Shown here in pieces: positions 16,937 through 24,970 of a stretch of 64,000 nt of DNA. The position numbers and the translations under genes were made by a program. The notes beneath the pieces were generated by a model, which made no database searches, was not told where the DNA came from, and saw only the letters and a program-made list of their open reading frames with translations. The first letter of the stretch is position 1. Each line of letters begins with the position of its first letter. This DNA comes from JACMQX01 sp044225675 (GTDB lineage: Bacteria > Pseudomonadota > Gammaproteobacteria > Burkholderiales > Burkholderiaceae_C): positions 17,055 to 81,054 of the forward strand of contig JBGAIH010000023.1 in assembly GCA_044225675.1 (NCBI GenBank), in the 5' to 3' direction.

Positions 16937-17770
16937 ATGATCCTCTCGCCTGCCTATACCTACCCCAGCCAACTCGACACGCTGCTCGCCCAGCGCGGCC
17001 ACGCCGTGCTCAGCCCCGCCGGCGTGTGCGAACTCGCCGGCTGCTCTCCTGACGAACTCGCCGCGCTGGCGCCGAGCTGGAACGCGCTGGCGCCCGACGG
17101 CTACCTCAAGGACGGCGGCCGCTACCGCAAGCGTCGTCACGCCAGCTTCGTGGTGCGGGGCGGTGCCGTCGAGCAGGTGGCGCATCGCGCGCACTGGCAA
17201 CCGGTCGAGTACAACGCCCTGCACGGCGGCATGGAGCGCTGGTTCGAGCCGATGGAGCCTGCGGTGACCGGCGCGCCGGTCTGGCCGCGCCTCCTGGCCG
17301 CGCTGGCGGGCGTGGCAGGCCGCATGCGGTCGGCCACGCCGGCGCGTGAGGCGGGGCGCGGTGCACTGTCCGGTGGCGACGGTGCCTCCCGTGCCGGCAC
17401 CGCATCGGACCCCGGTCCCTGGTATGTCGAGGCCCATCAGTTCCGCATCGACACGACCGACGGCATCGGCCGGCCGACTCCCGAGGGCGCGCATCGCGAC
17501 GGGGTCGATCTGGTGGCGGTGTTCCTCGTGGGGCGCGACGGCATCAAGGGCGGAGAAACGCGGGTGTTCGAGTCGCTCGGCCCGAACGGCCAGCGTTTCA
17601 CCATGACCGAGCCCTGGTCGCTGCTGCTGCTGGACGACACCCGCGTGATCCACGAGTCCACGCCGATCCAGCCGACGGGTCTGGGCGGCCACCGTGACAC
17701 GCTGGTGGTCACCTGCCGTCTGGGCGGCTTCCAGGACATGCAACCATTGCGGCAGGTCAACAGTTCCTGA
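16937..17770 (+). CDS. 2-oxoglutarate/Fe(II) dioxygenase family protein (PF10014-like)
   Basis: A 277-residue protein with the jelly-roll iron site of 2OG dioxygenases: HxD at about residues 185-187 (GAHRDGVDL) and the distal His near 237 (RVIHES). The arrangement, with YRKRRH near residue 65 and GGETRVF near 203, fits the PF10014 group that includes L-isoleucine/amino-acid hydroxylases. A 40-residue Gly/Ala-rich insert (about 125-155) is probably a surface loop. It lies 119 bp after DUF427 on the same strand, so it may belong to the ergothioneine operon or stand alone. The substrate is unknown; a free amino acid is a reasonable guess. Confidence 0.8.
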   Translation: MILSPAYTYPSQLDTLLAQRGHAVLSPAGVCELAGCSPDELAALAPSWNALAPDGYLKDGGRYRKRRHASFVVRGGAVEQVAHRAHWQPVEYNALHGGMERWFEPMEPAVTGAPVWPRLLAALAGVAGRMRSATPAREAGRGALSGGDGASRAGTASDPGPWYVEAHQFRIDTTDGIGRPTPEGAHRDGVDLVAVFLVGRDGIKGGETRVFESLGPNGQRFTMTEPWSLLLLDDTRVIHESTPIQPTGLGGHRDTLVVTCRLGGFQDMQPLRQVNSS

Positions 17771-17857
17771 CTCCCGCTGGCATCGCTGCGGCGGGCGGCG
17801 TAGCATGGGTCTTCAGGCTACAAGGGCCTGTCATCCATTGCATCAAAAGGGGGCACC

Positions 17858-18295
17858 ATGTTCAAGCACATCCTCGTTCCGGTCGACGGCTCCGGCACGT
17901 CCGGTCTCGCACTGGCCAAGGCCGTTGGCCTGGCGCGCGCATTCGGCGCCGCCACGACGGTCGTCTACGTCATCGATCCCTATCCGTTCACCGGCATCGG
18001 CACGGACGCCGCCTTCGGCCAGGCCCAGTACCTCACGGCCGCCAAGGCCGAGTCGGCCGAGGCGATCACCGCTGCACGCAAGGCCTTCGACGCGGCGGGA
18101 CTGGCCGTGGACACGCGCGTGGTCGAGGGCCACTCGGTCTGGCAGGGCATTCTCGACACCGCCGCAGCCGTCGGAGCCGACCTGCTCGTGATGGGCTCGC
18201 ATGGCCGGCGCGGGCTCGAGAAGCTGGTGCTGGGCAGCACCACACAGCGCGTGCTGTCGCACACCAGTCTGCCGGTGCTTGTGGTGCGGGAGTAA
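17858..18295 (+). CDS. Universal stress protein (UspA family)
   Basis: A 145-residue single Usp domain starting FKHILVPVDGSGTSG and ending with GSHGRRGLEKLVLGSTT, the G-2x-G-9x-G(S/T) ATP-binding motif, then the usual LPVLVV strand. Cytoplasmic; the family supports survival under starvation and oxidative or metabolic stress. Monocistronic, with its own 87-bp upstream region, and convergent with the SDR gene 24 bp away. GTGGTGCGG occurs twice around its stop codon. Confidence 0.93.
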   Translation: MFKHILVPVDGSGTSGLALAKAVGLARAFGAATTVVYVIDPYPFTGIGTDAAFGQAQYLTAAKAESAEAITAARKAFDAAGLAVDTRVVEGHSVWQGILDTAAAVGADLLVMGSHGRRGLEKLVLGSTTQRVLSHTSLPVLVVRE

Positions 18296-18319
18296 ACCCG
18301 CGTGGTGCGGCTCTGAGCT

Positions 18320-19075
18320 TCAGTCGCGGATGTCGGCCACCGGCTGGCTGCCGAAGTCGTCCCGCGCGAGGAAGGCGAGGATCCGGGCGGCCGCGTCGTC
18401 CGGGGTCGCCAGCAGCCCGCGCGTCTTGAGGTTTTCAAAGCTGGCGCGGTCGGCAAAGCCGGCGTCGTCGGCGCTGCGCAGCTGCACCTGCATGTCGGTG
18501 TCGATCACGCCGGGTGCGAGCGAGCACACACGCGCACCGTGGGGCGAAGGCGCTTCCTCCAGCGCCAGGCATCGGGTGAAGTGATCCAGGCCCGCCTTGG
18601 CCGCGCAGTAGGCCGACTGCGCGGCCATCGCGCGGCGGCCGAGCCCCGATGAGATGTTGAGTACCTTGCGGGGCACCTGCCAGTGCGCCGTCGCGCCCAG
18701 GAAGGCCGAGGTCAGCAGCATCGGTGCCTCGAGCCCGACGCGCAGCGCCTGCGTGAGGCTGGCTGCGTCGGACGTGGCCAGAGGACGCAGCGCGGCGAGG
18801 GCCCCGGCGTTGTTGATGAGCGTCGCGCTGGCCGGGCGCGTGCCAGCCGCTTTCGCCAGCCAGTCGCCGAGCCGCCCGGCCACGGCAGCCGCGTCCGCGA
18901 GATCGCAGGACCACTGTTCGAGCCCGGCCCCGCGCTCGCGCGCGGCGGCAGCCAGGGCGTCGTTCGTGCGCCGCGAGATGCACAGCAGCGTGTGCTCAGG
19001 AGAGATCAGTTGCGCCGCCATGGATGCGCCCAGTCCGCGCGAGGCGCCGGTGAGGATGTAGAGGTGTCGTGTCAT
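18320..19075 (-). CDS. Short-chain dehydrogenase/reductase
   Basis: A 251-residue classical SDR. TGASRGLG near residue 9 is the nucleotide-binding loop, LINNAGAL near 88 the NAG motif, and ISSGLG followed by SAYCAAKAG the catalytic Ser-Tyr-Lys set. The sequence is closest in feel to sepiapterin/benzil-reductase-like SDRs (for example the EAP...VCSLAPGVIDTDMQ C-terminal half). A basic SRR after strand 2 favours NADPH. Substrate unknown. The start is ATG 19075. It is transcribed toward the universal stress gene; the intradiol dioxygenase upstream on the same strand is separated by a strong hairpin. Confidence 0.87.
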   Translation of the reverse strand: MTRHLYILTGASRGLGASMAAQLISPEHTLLCISRRTNDALAAAARERGAGLEQWSCDLADAAAVAGRLGDWLAKAAGTRPASATLINNAGALAALRPLATSDAASLTQALRVGLEAPMLLTSAFLGATAHWQVPRKVLNISSGLGRRAMAAQSAYCAAKAGLDHFTRCLALEEAPSPHGARVCSLAPGVIDTDMQVQLRSADDAGFADRASFENLKTRGLLATPDDAAARILAFLARDDFGSQPVADIRD

Positions 19076-19124
19076 CGGGCCATGGTAGCGGCGCGGCGCG
19101 CGCCTTGCAGGGGAGCCCCTGCAC

Positions 19125-19164
19125 GGAAGGTGCAGGCAGAGGCGGGAAGGTGCAAGGACAGGCA
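19125..19164. repeat. 20-bp imperfect tandem repeat after the dioxygenase gene
   Basis: Two 20-bp units (19125-19144 and 19145-19164) sharing GGAAGGTGCA, about 45 bp beyond the dioxygenase stop. A neighbouring palindrome (19106-19123, TGCAGGGG-AG-CCCCTGCA) is also present. Confidence 0.6.
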
Positions 19165-19165
19165 G

Positions 19166-19201
19166 GGACGGGCCGGATCAGGTCGGGTGCGCGGCCCGTC
19201 C
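19166..19201 (-). terminator. Probable terminator hairpin of the dioxygenase gene
   Basis: A perfect 9-bp stem (GGACGGGCC / GGCCCGTCC) with an 18-base loop begins 5 bp after the stop of the intradiol dioxygenase on the minus strand. There is no U-tract, so it may instead protect the 3' end or aid Rho. Confidence 0.45.
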
Positions 19202-19206
19202 GGCGT

Positions 19207-19845
19207 TCAGGCCGCCACCGCCAGTGGCAGGCGCGCGATAAGCCCGCCCTCGGCCGGGCGGAACGGCACCGTCAGCGCGGCGCGCGCCTGCGGGCTGAGG
19301 TTGCGCCAGAGAAAGTCGCGCTCGTTGTGCGGATCGCCTTCGACGTAGAGCTGCGTCGTCAGCAACTCGCGCGGGCCGAGGCGTACCTTCAGGTGGATGT
19401 GCGGCGTGCGGCCGCCATAGGCCACGGGCCGGATGGTGCGGAAGCGGTAGCGTCCCTGCGCGTCGACCGGCACGCGGCCGAATCCCTGGAACGCCGGATC
19501 GGCGCGGCCTCCGTCGCCCGGATGGTGGTAGTGGCCCTGCACGTCGCACTGCCAGATCTCCACCTGCGCGCCGCGCACGGGCTGGCCCGACAGATCGGTG
19601 ACCACGCCCTCGACCCAGGCCGTCTCGCCGCGCGTGTAGTGCAGGCTGCCGTTGCGCAGCAGGTCGGCGTCCGCATCGCGCGGCAGTTCGACAGGATAGA
19701 ACGGGCCCTCGGTCTGCGAGGGCGTCGGGCTGAGGACGGTCGGCGTCCGGGCGTGCGCGCGCAGCAGCAGGGCCGGTGCGGCGACGAGGGCGACGGCGAC
19801 CTGGCGGCGGGCCAGCAGGCGGCGTGGTGCGCAGGGCGTGTTCAT
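19207..19845 (-). CDS. Exported intradiol ring-cleavage dioxygenase-like protein
   Basis: A 212-residue protein with an N-terminal signal (RRLLARRQVAVALVAAPALLLRAHA, residues 8-33, key residues RR...ALVAAPALLL; Tat-like twin arginines). It has the intradiol dioxygenase core: TEGPFYP near 45, VEIWQCDVQGHYHHP, the YRFRTIRP strand and the PHIHLKV iron site, giving the 2-Tyr/2-His ligands of protocatechuate/catechol dioxygenases. The exported single-gene form is known but its substrate is usually undefined. ATG 19845 has AAGGAG 6 bases upstream. It follows the pseudouridine synthase gene by 76 bp on the same strand. Confidence 0.87.
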   Translation of the reverse strand: MNTPCAPRRLLARRQVAVALVAAPALLLRAHARTPTVLSPTPSQTEGPFYPVELPRDADADLLRNGSLHYTRGETAWVEGVVTDLSGQPVRGAQVEIWQCDVQGHYHHPGDGGRADPAFQGFGRVPVDAQGRYRFRTIRPVAYGGRTPHIHLKVRLGPRELLTTQLYVEGDPHNERDFLWRNLSPQARAALTVPFRPAEGGLIARLPLAVAA

Positions 19846-19921
19846 GTCGTGCTCCTTCGGCGGCGGTGCGTGTCCGATGCACGGGCCGCCCGATTGGTTC
19901 CCCTGATCTGCCGAGGCTGCG

Positions 19922-20602
19922 TCAGAACGGGGCCGGCAGATGAAAGGCCAGCGACCGGCCGTCGGCCGGGTGTGTGAAGGCAAGGCGGGCCGCGTGCAGC
20001 AGCAGTCGCGCAGCCCGGGCCTGCACGTCGGCCGGCGCATAGAGCGCATCGCCCAGGATCGGGTGCCCGATGGCCTGCAGGTGGACGCGCAGCTGGTGCG
20101 AGCGCCCGGTCACCGGCTCCAGTTCGAGCCGGGTGGCGTCAAGTGGCGCGTCATGCGCCATGACGCGCCAGCGTGTGAGGCTGGGCTTGCCGTGCGTGGG
20201 GTCGACGATGCTCAGTGGCCGACGCGGCCAGTCGAGGGCGATCGGCAGATCGATCAGGTGCCACGGAGCGTCCGGGCCGGATGGTTCTGCAGCCGGCGCT
20301 TCGAGCCGGCCGGCGACCACCGCGACGTAGCGCTTGTGCACCTGTCGCTGCGCGAAAGCGTCGCTGAGCCGGCGCTGCGCAGTGGCGCCGCGCGCCATCA
20401 GCAGCAGGCCGGAGGTGGCCATGTCCAGCCGGTGCACCACCAGGGCATCGGGCCACCGGCGCTGCGCCCGCGCCGACAGGCAGTCCTGCTTGTCGGGGCC
20501 GCGGCCGGGCACCGACAGCAGGCCGGCAGGCTTGTCCAGCACCAGCAGGTGCGCGTCTTCGAACAGGGGGAGCAGTTCCATGGCAAGGGGCAGTGGCGCC
20601 AT
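19922..20602 (-). CDS. RluA-family pseudouridine synthase
   Basis: About 226 residues. It contains the catalytic motif HRLDMATSGLLLMARG near residue 58, with the essential aspartate, and LVLDKPAGLLSVPGRG before it; PVTGRSHQLRVHL and GHPILGDALYA follow, all diagnostic of RluA enzymes that isomerise uridine in rRNA or tRNA. There is no N-terminal S4 domain, as in RluA itself. The start is uncertain: ATG codons at 20602, 20581 and 20692 are in frame and none has a good ribosome site; 20602 is chosen because sequence before it is not family-like. Confidence 0.9.
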   Translation of the reverse strand: MAPLPLAMELLPLFEDAHLLVLDKPAGLLSVPGRGPDKQDCLSARAQRRWPDALVVHRLDMATSGLLLMARGATAQRRLSDAFAQRQVHKRYVAVVAGRLEAPAAEPSGPDAPWHLIDLPIALDWPRRPLSIVDPTHGKPSLTRWRVMAHDAPLDATRLELEPVTGRSHQLRVHLQAIGHPILGDALYAPADVQARAARLLLHAARLAFTHPADGRSLAFHLPAPF

Positions 20603-20732
20603 TGTCGCGAATCGGCTGGCGCCCGGCTCGCCGACTGACGCCGCAGCATGACCTCCAAGGTCATTGTCTTCACGACGGTCCGCTGCGATCATGCAGGCAG
20701 GACCTGTTGTTCAACCCCAAGGAGAAACCACC

Positions 20733-20975
20733 ATGACGGATACCGGCCTCATTGCCATTGCCTGCGGACTCATCATCGGCCTCGGCGCCATTGGCGCCTG
20801 CCTCGGACTCGGGGTGATGGGCGGCCGCTTCATCGACGGAGCCGTGCGTCAGCCCGAGATGATGGAGCCCTTGCAGACCAAGATGTTCCTCATGGCCGGA
20901 CTGATCGACGCGAACTTCCTGATCGGAGTCGGGGTCGCGATGATGTTCGTCTTCGCCAATCCGTTCGCGAGCTGA
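20733..20975 (+). CDS. Stand-alone ATP synthase F0 subunit c (AtpE-like)
   Basis: An 80-residue two-helix hairpin protein. Helix 1 is GLIIGLGAIGACLGLGVMGG; the polar loop has the conserved RQPE; helix 2 (MAGLIDANFLIGVGVAMMF) carries the proton-binding acid in LIDA, as in betaproteobacterial AtpE. ATG 20733 has AAGGAGA 7-8 bases upstream. Nothing else of the atp operon is nearby: the neighbours are a pseudouridine synthase and a solute-binding protein. It is therefore probably a paralogue of the operon copy, although this window cannot show whether another atpE exists. The protein looks intact and functional. Confidence 0.85.
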   Translation: MTDTGLIAIACGLIIGLGAIGACLGLGVMGGRFIDGAVRQPEMMEPLQTKMFLMAGLIDANFLIGVGVAMMFVFANPFAS

Positions 20976-21127
20976 ACGCCCGCCCTATACGAAAGCATGC
21001 CGGTCCATCCGGCGTGGGCGTTCCGGCCCTTGAGCCTATTGGCGGTGCGTGAAGTCGCTTGCAAAGTGCTCTTGAGCAGGCCCGGATTTGTTGTGCGCGC
21101 AACGCGGGTCCTGTGCAAGGAGTCCGC

Positions 21128-22012
21128 ATGAAGCCGATCCGCATCCTCACCGCCGCCGCCCTTCTGGCGGCCTGCACGATGTTCCACGCCAGGGCATCCG
21201 TCATCGATGTACTCCGGGCCGGTGGCCCGCTGATCATCGCGCACCGTGAGTCCTCGGTGCCCTTCTCCTATCTCGACGAAGGCAAGCCGGTCGGCTATGC
21301 CATGGACCTGTGCATGAAGATCGGCGAGGCCCTGCGCCGCAAGGCGGGCGTCGCTTCGCTGAAGTACCAGTACCTGCTGGTGACGTCCGCCAATCGCGTC
21401 GCGGCCATCGAAAGCGGCAAGGCGCACCTGGAGTGCGGCTCCACCACCAACAATGCCGAGCGGCGCCAGAAGGTCGCTTTTGCGATACCGCATTTCGTCA
21501 CGGGCTCGCGTCTGCTGGTGCGCAGCGGCAGCACCGTCGAGCGCATCGAAGACCTGATGAACAAGAAGGTCGTGTCCACCACCGGCACCACGCCGCTCAA
21601 GGTGCTCGAGCAGTACAACCGCGAGCGCCTGCTGCGCCTGGACATCCTGCAGGCCTCTGACCATGCACGGGCCGTCGAGATGGTCGAGCAGGGGGAAGCC
21701 GAGGCCTTCGTGATGGATGACGTGCTTCTCTACGGCCTGGCCATGCAGCGTCCCCGGCCCGAAGCACTCAAAGTGGTGGGCAAGTTCCTCACGACCGAAG
21801 CCCTGGCGGTCATGCTGCCCAAGGGCGATGGCGAACTCAAGAAGGTGGCCGACGACGAGATCCGCCGCATGATCTACAGCGGCGAGATGATGGCGCTCTA
21901 CGACAAATGGTTCACCCGGCCGATCCCGCCACGCAACGCCAGCCTGGGCATGCCGGCCAGCTACCTGCTCAAGGACTTCTGGAAGTACCCCTCGGACTTC
22001 GTGCCGTTCTGA
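21128..22012 (+). CDS. Family-3 extracellular solute-binding protein (GltI-like, amino acids)
   Basis: A 294-residue periplasmic binding protein. A signal peptide covers residues 1-23 (ILTAAALLAAC...ARA); LAAC could also be read as a lipobox, so it may be a lipoprotein. The SBP_bac_3 fold is shown by PFSYLDEGKPVGYAMDLCMKI, LECGSTTNNAERRQKVAFA and DDVLLYGL, which are typical of glutamate/aspartate receptors. ATG 21128 has AAGGAG 4-5 bases upstream. No permease or ATPase gene follows, so it is an orphan receptor or works with a transporter elsewhere. A 13-bp tandem repeat begins exactly at its stop codon. Confidence 0.9.
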   Translation: MKPIRILTAAALLAACTMFHARASVIDVLRAGGPLIIAHRESSVPFSYLDEGKPVGYAMDLCMKIGEALRRKAGVASLKYQYLLVTSANRVAAIESGKAHLECGSTTNNAERRQKVAFAIPHFVTGSRLLVRSGSTVERIEDLMNKKVVSTTGTTPLKVLEQYNRERLLRLDILQASDHARAVEMVEQGEAEAFVMDDVLLYGLAMQRPRPEALKVVGKFLTTEALAVMLPKGDGELKKVADDEIRRMIYSGEMMALYDKWFTRPIPPRNASLGMPASYLLKDFWKYPSDFVPF

Positions 22013-22035
22013 AGCGCTGTCCTCAAGCGCTGTCG
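22010..22035. repeat. 13-bp tandem duplication beginning at the solute-binding protein stop
   Basis: Units 22010-22022 and 22023-22035 (TGAAGCGCTGTCC, TCAAGCGCTGTCG). The first begins with the TGA stop codon itself. Confidence 0.85.
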
Positions 22036-22130
22036 GACTCCTCCTGCCCCGCGCAGGGCCTGTGGCTTGCAGACAGCCGGCGCGCTGCAGCCTAGAGTCG
22101 GATCATGACGACCCGTCCAGGAGAAACCCC

Positions 22131-22424
22131 ATGAAGCAGCCGACCTCGCAAGACAAACCTGCCCGCCGCAAGGAGTCAGGCACGCAGCATGGAGGCCTGA
22201 AGGCCCGTGCAGCGCGTGATGGCGACTCGCCCAAGGCGAGGGATTCGGCCACCGCATCGGTTCCCGCTTCGCGCAGCGGGCGCAGACACGCCTCCCGCCA
22301 GCGATACGAGGGCACCGAAGGCAACAATGCGCTGCAGTCGCGGCCCGATGACAGCCGCGAGGTCAGCATGCTCGACAGCGGCAAACACAGCGAGCGCAGT
22401 CCTTACGTCGCAGGGCAGCAGTAG
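22131..22424 (+). CDS. Small hydrophilic hypothetical protein
   Basis: A 97-residue protein rich in Arg, Lys, Ser, Gly and Asp with no hydrophobic core, so probably disordered. It begins MKQPTSQDKPARRKESG and ends YVAGQQ. ATG 22131 has CAGGAGA 7 bases upstream, which supports real translation. No known domain is recognised. Similar small basic, disordered proteins in other bacteria are often induced in stationary phase or desiccation, but that is only an analogy. It is convergent with the cytochrome operon across a 27-bp repeat array. Confidence 0.6.
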   Translation: MKQPTSQDKPARRKESGTQHGGLKARAARDGDSPKARDSATASVPASRSGRRHASRQRYEGTEGNNALQSRPDDSREVSMLDSGKHSERSPYVAGQQ

Positions 22425-22450
22425 GGCCGAGCGCCGAGGCTCCGGAGCCC

Positions 22451-22555
22451 CGCGCCGGCCACGGCGCTCAGCAGGCCTGCTCCGGCCACGGCGCTCAGCA
22501 GCCCCGCGCCGGCCACGGCGCTCAGCAGGCCCGCGCCGGCCACGGCGCTCAGCGC
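22451..22555. repeat. 27-bp minisatellite, nearly 4 copies, between convergent genes
   Basis: Units at 22451-22477, 22478-22504, 22505-22531 and 22532-22555; copies 1 and 3 are identical, copy 2 has a few substitutions, and copy 4 ends at the coding region. Each unit contains CCGGCCACGGCGCTCAG. The minus-strand stop codon of the trihaem cytochrome (22549-22551) is part of the fourth unit, and every unit repeats that same TGA. A likely variable-number locus. Confidence 0.93.
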
Positions 22556-23916
22556 GTCTGCCCCCGGTAGCGAGCGACCTCCAGCTCCGTCACGTCGGCG
22601 GCCTGATTGCCCCAGGCATTGCGGACATAGGTCAGCACCAGCGCCACGTCGGCATCCGCCAGGGTGAGGGCGAAGGGCGGCATGCCGTAGGGCCGGGGGT
22701 TGCCCTTCGTCGCCGGTGCATAGCCGCCATTGAGCACGGTCTGCACGAGGTTGGAGGGGGTCTTGAGCATGACAGCGCGGTTGCCGGCCAGCGGCGGGTA
22801 GGCGCCTGCGATGCCCTTGCCGTCGTCGCCATGGCATTGCGCGCAGTGCTGTGCATACAGCTTGCCTCCACGGCTTCCTGGGAGCGCGGGCCGAGGCGCA
22901 GCGGGCGGGCGTTCGTCCGGAGTCGTCTGGGGCAGGGCCTTGAGGAAGGTGGCCATGGCCACGAGGTCTGGCCTGGACAGATGCTGCGTGCTGCCGAGCA
23001 CCACTTCGGCCATCGGTCCACTGACCGCGCCGCGCGCCGACACGCCGGTGCCCAGCAGCGCCACGATGTGTTCCACGTCCCAGTCGGCCAGGCCCGCTTC
23101 GGCGGGCGAGGTCAGCGAGGGCGCGTACCAGTTCTTCATCGGGATCAGCGCGCCCGACAGCGTGAGCGTGTCGTCCGTCGCGCCGAGCGTGTTGCGTGGC
23201 GTGTGGCAGGCGCTGCAGTGGCCCAGACCCTCCACAAGGTAGGCGCCGCGATTCCACTCGGCGGAGCGTTGCGGTTGGTGCTGCTGCTGGCCCGGCGTGA
23301 AGTACAGCGCCCGCCACACCGCCAGCGCCGGCTGCGTGCCATAGGGCCAGCGAAGCGCGTGAGGCTGGTTGGCGCGCGCCACCGGCGGCAGGCTCTGCAG
23401 GTAGGCAAAGAGGGCGTCGGAGTCCTCGCGCGTGACGCGGGTGTAGTTCGGATACGGGAAGGCCGGGTAGAGCAGGCGGCCGTCCCGCGAGCGGCCGTTG
23501 TGCAGTGCACGCCAGAAGTCCGCAGCCGTCCAGCGGCCCAGGCCATGTTCGGGATCGGGCGTGAGGTTGCTGGTGTAGACGGTGCCGAAGGGCGTGTCGA
23601 TACCGAGTCCGCCGGCCCACGGGGCTTCGCCGCGCGCGGTGTGGCAGCCCATGCAGTTGCCGGCCCGCGCCAGGTAGTCGCCGCGTGCGACGAGCGAAGC
23701 GGAGGGCGCCGCAGTGGCAACGGCCTCGGTTGCAGGCCCGGGGCTGGCGTCGCCACGCACGTTCAGATGCCACACCAGGGCCGTTGTGGCGGCGGCCAGC
23801 AGTGCGAGCAGGGCCATGCCGGCCAGCAGGGGGCCGACCCCGCGTCCGGCCTGCGGAGTGGCTCTCGAAGAGGCTCTCGAAGAGGCTCTCAGAGTGGCTC
23901 GGGGAGCGCGGCTCAT
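22549..23916 (-). CDS. Membrane-anchored trihaem cytochrome c (alcohol-dehydrogenase cytochrome-subunit type)
   Basis: A 455-residue protein with an N-terminal membrane anchor (about residues 27-51, LLAGMALLALLAAATTALVW) and three c-type haem motifs: CMGCH near 87, CSACH near 232 and CAQCH near 356. This layout matches the cytochrome c subunit of membrane alcohol/gluconate/aldehyde dehydrogenases, which passes electrons to ubiquinone or an oxidase. ATG 23916 has GGAGG 6 bases upstream and overlaps the diheme gene stop (ATGA). No dehydrogenase subunit is in the window, so the electron donor is unknown. The N-terminal tail holds a 12-bp coding repeat (ASSR units). Confidence 0.88.
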   Translation of the reverse strand: MSRAPRATLRASSRASSRATPQAGRGVGPLLAGMALLALLAAATTALVWHLNVRGDASPGPATEAVATAAPSASLVARGDYLARAGNCMGCHTARGEAPWAGGLGIDTPFGTVYTSNLTPDPEHGLGRWTAADFWRALHNGRSRDGRLLYPAFPYPNYTRVTREDSDALFAYLQSLPPVARANQPHALRWPYGTQPALAVWRALYFTPGQQQHQPQRSAEWNRGAYLVEGLGHCSACHTPRNTLGATDDTLTLSGALIPMKNWYAPSLTSPAEAGLADWDVEHIVALLGTGVSARGAVSGPMAEVVLGSTQHLSRPDLVAMATFLKALPQTTPDERPPAAPRPALPGSRGGKLYAQHCAQCHGDDGKGIAGAYPPLAGNRAVMLKTPSNLVQTVLNGGYAPATKGNPRPYGMPPFALTLADADVALVLTYVRNAWGNQAADVTELEVARYRGQTR

Positions 23917-24920
23917 GGGCGGCCTCCGGGCGCGGGGATGGCGCTGCCGCACGACAGGGGCAGGGGCGTGGCGAGCGGCGCCACCGGCTTGGCGGCAGCC
24001 GGAACCGGCTGCGAGGCGAGCCAGGCCGCCACCGCGCTCACGTCCTCGCCCGTCATGCGCTTGGCGACCGTGGCCATGCAGTCGGGCGCATGGGCGCGCC
24101 GCAGCCCGCCTCGCCAGGCGCCGAGCTGCGCGTTGAGGTAGTCGCGGGGCAGGCCGACCAGCCCCGGGGTGGCAGGCTGCACGCCGGTGAGCGCGGCGCC
24201 ATGGCATTGCGCACACGCGGGCACCTGCCGCGCCGCATCGCCGCGCAGCGCCAGCTGCTCGCCGCGGGCGAGCTGGGCGGGCGTGGCCTGCGGCGCACGT
24301 GCGGGCGGGTAGGGCACTTCCAGCCCGGCGAAGTACTGGGCGATTTCCATCAGGTAGGCATCGCTGAGCAGGTCGACCATGCCTGTCATCAGGCCGTAGT
24401 GGCGGCGGCCGTCACGGAAGTTGAGCAACTGGTTGTACAGATAGCCGGCGGGCTTGCCGGCCAGGCGCGGGTAGTAGCCGTCGGGGCCAGCCCGGCCCTG
24501 CGCGCCGTGGCAGGCGGTGCAGGCGAGCGTGCGCTGGGCGATGCTGTCTTCGAAGCGCTGCCGGCCCGGCGCAGCGGACGCCGCATCCGGCGCGGTGGTC
24601 TGCGGCTGGACTTGCGCGACCTGTGCCAGCTGCGGGGCCTGCACGGCCTGCACAGTCTGCACAGTCTGCACAGCTTGCGCGATCGCGGCGCCAGGCCCCG
24701 CGAGCAGCCCCGTCACGAGGAGCGCGCACCCGCCCGCCACGTGTGCGAGCTGTCTGCGGCCGGTCGGCCAGGCTGTGACGGCCTCGGCCTCGGTCGCAGC
24801 GGCGGCGCGCGTGCGCATCAGGCTCAGGAAAGCCGCCAGCAACGGGCAACGCGTCGGCGGGGTGGGAGGGGCCGTCGCAGGCCCCGGGCGGGTCATCGGA
24901 AAGCTCACCCCCCCGATCAT
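23913..24920 (-). CDS. Exported dihaem cytochrome c (c4-like)
   Basis: About 335 residues. After a signal-like stretch (GGCALLVTGLLAGPGAAIAQA, key residues ALLVTGLLAG, near 63-83) two cytochrome c domains follow, with CTACH near 132 and CAQCH near 235. GYYPRLAGKPAGYLYNQL and MTGEDVSAVAAWLASQP are typical of c4-type cytochromes, soluble electron carriers between membrane complexes. The start is uncertain: ATG 24920, 24896 (GGGGGTGAG upstream) and 24818 are all in frame. A VQTVQTVQ coding repeat of 9-bp units lies just after the signal. First gene of the two-cytochrome operon, divergent from the MocR-type regulator. Confidence 0.87.
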   Translation of the reverse strand: MIGGVSFPMTRPGPATAPPTPPTRCPLLAAFLSLMRTRAAAATEAEAVTAWPTGRRQLAHVAGGCALLVTGLLAGPGAAIAQAVQTVQTVQAVQAPQLAQVAQVQPQTTAPDAASAAPGRQRFEDSIAQRTLACTACHGAQGRAGPDGYYPRLAGKPAGYLYNQLLNFRDGRRHYGLMTGMVDLLSDAYLMEIAQYFAGLEVPYPPARAPQATPAQLARGEQLALRGDAARQVPACAQCHGAALTGVQPATPGLVGLPRDYLNAQLGAWRGGLRRAHAPDCMATVAKRMTGEDVSAVAAWLASQPVPAAAKPVAPLATPLPLSCGSAIPAPGGRP

Positions 24921-24970
24921 GCCCGCTCGAGGCGCGGGTTTGAAGAAGCAGTTGCAGCGGCAAAAACCAT

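Noticed and set aside
21128..22012. Methanol-oxidation-type (MoxJ/XoxJ) binding protein
   Set aside because: The sequence follows the glutamate/aspartate receptor pattern and no methanol dehydrogenase genes are present.
22451..22555. CRISPR array
   Set aside because: Units are contiguous with no spacers between them, and no cas genes are present.
22403..23773. Frame reading LSAVAGAGL repeats from the 27-bp array
   Set aside because: It is out of frame with the haem motifs of the cytochrome gene, which stops inside the array; the peptide repeat is not expected to be translated.
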